DNA from: Superficieibacter sp. 1612_C1
GTDB lineage: Bacteria > Pseudomonadota > Gammaproteobacteria > Enterobacterales > Enterobacteriaceae
DNA: 64,000 nucleotides
Assembly (NCBI RefSeq): GCF_015234305.1
Contig: NZ_JADGMI010000006.1
Coordinates: 426,816-490,815 of the forward strand
Reading direction: 5' to 3'
Every line of letters starts with the position of its first letter. Position 1 is the first letter of the stretch. Positions 60,928-64,000 of the stretch are shown piece after piece. Below the pieces are notes generated by a model that saw only the letters and a program-made list of their open reading frames with translations, ran no database searches and was not told the origin of the DNA. Made by a program: the position numbers and the translations under genes.

Positions 60928-61100
60928 AAAAAAAGCCCGCCACAACAGAAAGTCCAGGCAGGCAAAAGGTTTTGTAATCCTACAGATGAATGTGGTGTCG
61001 GGTGCCTCCCGATGATTCTTTGGCTGGCTGACCATGAACCGCGTGGTTGGTAAGGTAACAACAGCCAGTTACGCCCCACCGTTGAGTAGGATACACCACT
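60928..61100 (-). ncRNA. Structured small RNA candidate F
   Basis: Minus strand: CGGTAAAACAGTCTAAAGTA (-10 region) is followed by GTGGTGTATCCTACTCAACG and GTGGGGCG, a middle of about 65 bases, then ATCGGGAGGCACCCGACACC and AC. Here hairpin 2 shows paired change: TCGGG with CCCGA where other copies have CCGGG with CCCGG. The terminator GCCTGCC...GGCGGGC plus T-run ends at 60928. Confidence 0.55.
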
Positions 61101-62321
61101 CTTTTACTTTAGACTGTTTTACCGTAGTTGCCCTCGTGAAGTTAAAAAACACCCTTCTGAGCGCACAAAAGGTTAATTGAGAAACGATAACAAAAAATGT
61201 GTTGCCATCCACATCACGATGATGTCTGAGAATCCGCGACGTTGAATAATTAAAGTCTGACTGAAGTCCCCCTCCGCTCCACAACACAGCCCAATTCTGT
61301 TCAGTCATTTAAGAAATCGTAAGACCATTTACCTGGCATCTCCTCAATCGACACAAAAAAAACGTAATTAATTGTAATTTATACTATATTTGTAACTTAC
61401 CACGCGATTTATGAGCAGCCGCTTTTTATTTGTAGAACATATGCTCTTGATATTTAAAAGACCGGATGCCGCGGCATCCTTCCTTAGCCGAAGTTTTACA
61501 GGAACTGATACGGTCTTTACACAACAAATATTAAGCAACGTAATCAATACGTCCTTAAGAAATCTGGCATAACAGCGAGAATGTTAAACTAGGCCGTTAA
61601 AGTGAGCTTCAAATAGCTTATGGCGTTCGAAGACCGCCGGAGGCAGTCAGAAATCATACAGTTACAGAGTCAGTCGTCAAAGGCCCGGGACTGAACCAGA
61701 CAGGCAAAGCACCATACACTTTCCCGATAATCTAATGATAAAAAAAAGACCAGCATAAGCTTAAGCCCGCTGGCCAGGTTAGTTCAGAATGTCTCATTAA
61801 CAAGTCTGTAGACTTGACAGTATTATTATATAACACGCTTTGTGCGGCAGAAAGAAAATATACCATTTTATGTATGCTCGTCAATACAGAATAGTTTCCA
61901 GTTCAGGCTGTAACGAAAGTTACCATACCGCCTATAATCCTCTGCTTCAGTATGCAGCCAGCATGGACACCCCAGGCAAACGAACATAGCCAGAGTTGCT
62001 TGTTTTCTGCTTAACCTGATAACGGTTTAACAGGGGAAGCCTCTTGCTACAAAAGCGTCAGTCAGATCGTGAAGGCTGGCCCTGGACATGATGATATTCT
62101 GTCAGGTAATTTACTGCATGCATAGAAGCATTTTGTTCCGAGACAGATAGTTATCAAGTTTTGTTCTGTATTATATACTTTTGCTATGTGGCCATGGGTT
62201 TCCATTAATGTCCCTTAATCAGCAATCAGCATTTTTGAAAAGCTGGCTAATGAAATTATATAGCCTATACTTTTAACGCTACTGGCTGTTACTGTTAAAC
62301 TTGTTACATAAGGGAACTATC
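61101..62321. other. Long non-coding region before the YgdI-type genes
   Basis: About 1.2 kb. Apart from the small RNA candidate at 61741-61818 I see no gene; frames are short and without motifs. No RNA gene of a known family was recognised. Confidence 0.45.
61741..61818 (-). ncRNA. Candidate small RNA with TATAAT promoter and terminator
   Basis: On the minus strand TATAAT (61830-61825) is followed about 7 bases later by a possible start. The next 78 bases contain CAAGTCTACAGACTTG (stem) and end in GGCCAGC-N14-GCTGGTC with seven T. No open frame is inside. The -35 box is weak. Confidence 0.4.
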
Positions 62322-62555
62322 ATGAATAAAACAACTCCTCTAGCGGCAGTTATAGTTGCATTCCTTGCAATCACAACTTCCGGCTGTTCTTCTAACCAGG
62401 CTATTAAAACTACAGATGGACGAACCATCGTGACTGATGGCAAGCCCCAGATCGACGATGATACCGGACTGGTCTCCTATAAGGATGCGCAGACCGGTAG
62501 AACTGAGCAGATCAATCGGGACAAGATTACTAACATGAGTGAGCTTGATAATTAG
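62322..62555 (+). CDS. YgdI/YgdR-type small lipoprotein (DUF903), first of a pair
   Basis: 77 residues from ATG 62322 (AAGGGAACTATC upstream). Lipobox TTSGC (Cys about 22), then the DUF903 core [20 protein letters not shown] and [20 protein letters not shown]. Such SH3-like lipoproteins are anchored in the cell envelope; their role is unknown. The second copy follows 15 bp later. Confidence 0.9.
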   Translation: MNKTTPLAAVIVAFLAITTSGCSSNQAIKTTDGRTIVTDGKPQIDDDTGLVSYKDAQTGRTEQINRDKITNMSELDN

Positions 62556-62570
62556 TAAAGGAGAAGTACT

Positions 62571-62798
62571 ATGAAAAAATTTTTTCTTACGGCTTTTGCG
62601 GCAACGATTGTACTGTCTGCGCTGACGGGTTGCACACGTACCAGTTATGCGATACATACCAATGACGGGCGAACGATAGTCAGTGACGGAAAACCCAGTG
62701 AATCAGAAACGGGCCTCCTCGGCTACACTGATGCCAACGGTGTGAAACAACAAATTAACAAAGCAGATGTCAAAGAAGTTGCGGAAATACCGCATTAA
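62571..62798 (+). CDS. YgdI/YgdR-type small lipoprotein (DUF903), second of a pair
   Basis: 75 residues, lipobox ALTGC (Cys21), core HTNDGRTIVSDGKPSESETG and LLGYTDANGVKQQINKADVK. A strong AAAGGAGAAGTACT site precedes ATG. It is paralogous to the previous gene and shares its operon. Confidence 0.92.
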   Translation: MKKFFLTAFAATIVLSALTGCTRTSYAIHTNDGRTIVSDGKPSESETGLLGYTDANGVKQQINKADVKEVAEIPH

Positions 62799-62804
62799 TT
62801 TTCT

Positions 62805-62832
62805 CATGAAAGCCGCCACTGGCGGCTTTTTT
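62805..62832 (+). terminator. Intrinsic terminator of the YgdI-type pair
   Basis: AAAGCCGCCACTGGCGGCTTT followed by TTTT, directly after the second lipoprotein gene. Confidence 0.92.
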
Positions 62833-63310
62833 TACGTTCAGGCTTTCCTTTTAATATGTTAAAATTACAGCATACCTGTTGCCTTATTAAGTACAATCAG
62901 ACAATATTAACATTATATATGCTCTCCATTGCCTTTTTCTCATAATCAAAAGCCAGCAGTCTCAATTAAAAACACCAAGCCAAATTTAAAGCAAAATAAA
63001 TTATTATAACTTGGAATAAATTACACCTCTATCCCTTAAAGAGTCATTGGAAAAATAAAATATAGGTATACCACAAAATTTATATATTACAAAAGTTAAA
63101 ATAATAATCAACAATTACGTAATGGCAAGTATCAATGGAAGTTGAAAGCAGGCGAAATAAAAAAAGGTCAGGCAGGTAAACCATTTTACGGTAGTATATC
63201 TAACTGATCTCCCGGGAATAAACGGGTGCGGAACCAGATGTATTCATGCTTTTTCCATGATTAAGATAAAGCCGCATCGCCCTTCTCCAATAAAATTAAA
63301 AAAGGGCAGA

Positions 63311-63346
63311 AAATTCAAATTCAAATTCAAATTCAAATTCAAATTC
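63311..63346. repeat. Hexanucleotide repeat (AAATTC)6
   Basis: Six perfect copies of AAATTC, then GAATG. It lies outside any credible gene, between the lipoprotein operon and the dehydrogenase remnant. Confidence 0.95.
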
Positions 63347-63356
63347 GAATGAGACT

Positions 63357-63378
63357 GTATATCTCCGGAGAGATATAC
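63357..63378. repeat. Perfect 22-bp palindrome
   Basis: GTATATCTCCGGAGAGATAT followed by AC reads the same on both strands. It is 10 bp from the hexamer repeat and about 60 bp after the dehydrogenase stop; it could be an operator or a cruciform/terminator stem. Confidence 0.85.
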
Positions 63379-63439
63379 AGTGGTATATTCTTCAGAGGCT
63401 GCCGTAATGTTGTGAGCTCAGCTACTAATTAAGCATTAT

Positions 63440-63873
63440 TTATTTTCCGTTTGGGGTTTCTGGCCTGATATCATATGCTTTCTGTACAAGAGGATCGCGT
63501 TTTGCTTCCTGATGGACTTTACGGCCCCAGGCTTCATCAATCTGTTTTTTTGTATCTTCGATGATTTCAGACGGAGTAACGTTACGGTAAGTGTCGATCT
63601 CGCCAATCGCCACTTTCGCAATAACTTCTGATACCTGACGAGGCTGGTACTGCTCATGAGGGAATGAAATTTCCTCATAATCAAATATACTGTCCAGAAG
63701 GTCTTCTTTTCTCCAGTTTTTCCACGCTTCAAACATACGATCATTGAATCCGGTTAGTATAGGACCAGAATTGACGGTTGCCACCTGGATGTCAAATTCA
63801 TGTAGCTCTTTATATAAAGCCCCGGCAAAGGCTTCCAGAGCATGTTTGGGTGCAGAGTATGCTCCTGCAAAAG
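63440..63873 (-). pseudogene. Short-chain dehydrogenase (SDR), C-terminal part cut by IS3
   Basis: On the minus strand the frame enters from the IS end as FTFAGAYSAPKHALEAFAGA; YSAPK is the catalytic Tyr-x-x-x-Lys of SDR enzymes. It continues QVATVNSGPILTGFNDRM and ends ETPNGK. The NAD(P)-binding N-terminal half is beyond the IS and outside the window. Confidence 0.85.
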
Positions 63874-64000
63874 TGAATCGCCACGGATAATCTAGACACT
63901 TCCGAGCCGTTGATAATACTGGTTTTCATATTCTGTCGGTGACATCTGATCGCTAGAACCATGCCGACGCTTACTGTTATAAAACATTTCGATGTAATCA
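63874..64000 (-). mobile_element. Second, inverted copy of the IS3-family element (partial, right end)
   Basis: Starts with TGAATCGCCACGGATAATCT, the right end of the element at 47251-48479, and continues as the complement of its orfB end (as far as the window shows, it is identical to 48353-48479). It interrupts the dehydrogenase gene and runs past the window edge. Confidence 0.95.

Noticed and set aside
57122..61100. Reading the repeats as hok/sok-type toxin-antitoxin loci or as tRNA-like genes
   Set aside because: No small toxin frame of the Hok type was seen in or beside any copy, and no cloverleaf can be drawn.
63311..63346. CRISPR-like array
   Set aside because: The units are 6 bp with no spacers; it is a simple sequence repeat.

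Overview
The window reads as chromosomal accessory DNA of an enterobacterium. Protein families, the tRNA-Phe fragment, IS2/IS3/IS903-type elements, and lac and YgdI-type genes all point to Enterobacteriaceae. A lac-positive Salmonella subspecies is one reasonable guess, but nothing seen fixes the genus. The window holds two adjacent islands joined at a 49-bp copy of the 3' end of tRNA-Phe (22912-22960).

1-22960: the ParA-proximal end of an SPI-7/PFGI-1-class integrative element, mostly on the minus strand: parA-dnaB-parB-lipoprotein-topB, then a STY4534-like replication gene, ssb, DUF29, pilL, a coiled-coil membrane protein, a TIGR03759-type gene and traD. The conjugation genes are broken: one is a fusion and traD stops after about 71 codons. 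At that point a metal-resistance block begins, with the tail of a Tn554-type recombinase at its edge: a DUF305 gene with an amber stop, cadR/cadA, arsR-arsB-arsC, arsR-arsH, an ArsN1-like acetyltransferase with an MFS exporter and a LysR regulator, and finally an SOS-controlled umuDC pair that runs off the left edge.

22961-40023: a second island with its own P4-type integrase beside the tRNA fragment. It carries lacI (divergent), lacZ, lacY, a KdgM-type porin and a frameshifted lacA-type acetyltransferase. These are followed by fragments of IS elements and an AraC regulator, two tandem low-GC ankyrin-repeat genes, the 5' part of a group II intron sitting in an IS3 remnant, and an IS903-type element.

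40024-47250: an operon whose leader has two NtrC-like sites and an exact GG-N10-GC sigma-54 promoter. It encodes an RpiR regulator, an N-carbamoyl-D-amino-acid-hydrolase-like amidase, a polar amino acid ABC importer, diaminopropionate ammonia-lyase, an M20 peptidase/deacylase and the stump of a DadA-like dehydrogenase cut by an IS3 element. Together they suggest nitrogen-limited uptake and breakdown of a carbamoylated or D-form diaminopropionate-like amino acid.

47251-64000: an IS graveyard (IS3, IS256, IS2 and IS21 relics, one intact IS2 with a 5-bp target duplication) with a few small genes: a FlbD-like protein, a 54-aa protein, a Csp-type copper-binding protein and two YgdI/YgdR lipoproteins. 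Between about 57 and 61 kb lie six copies of a structured repeat. The better copies have a -10 element (one with a consensus -35), a closing stem, two hairpins and a terminator, so they look like a family of small RNAs, perhaps C4-type antisense RNAs. The right edge is a dehydrogenase cut by a second, inverted copy of the IS3 element.
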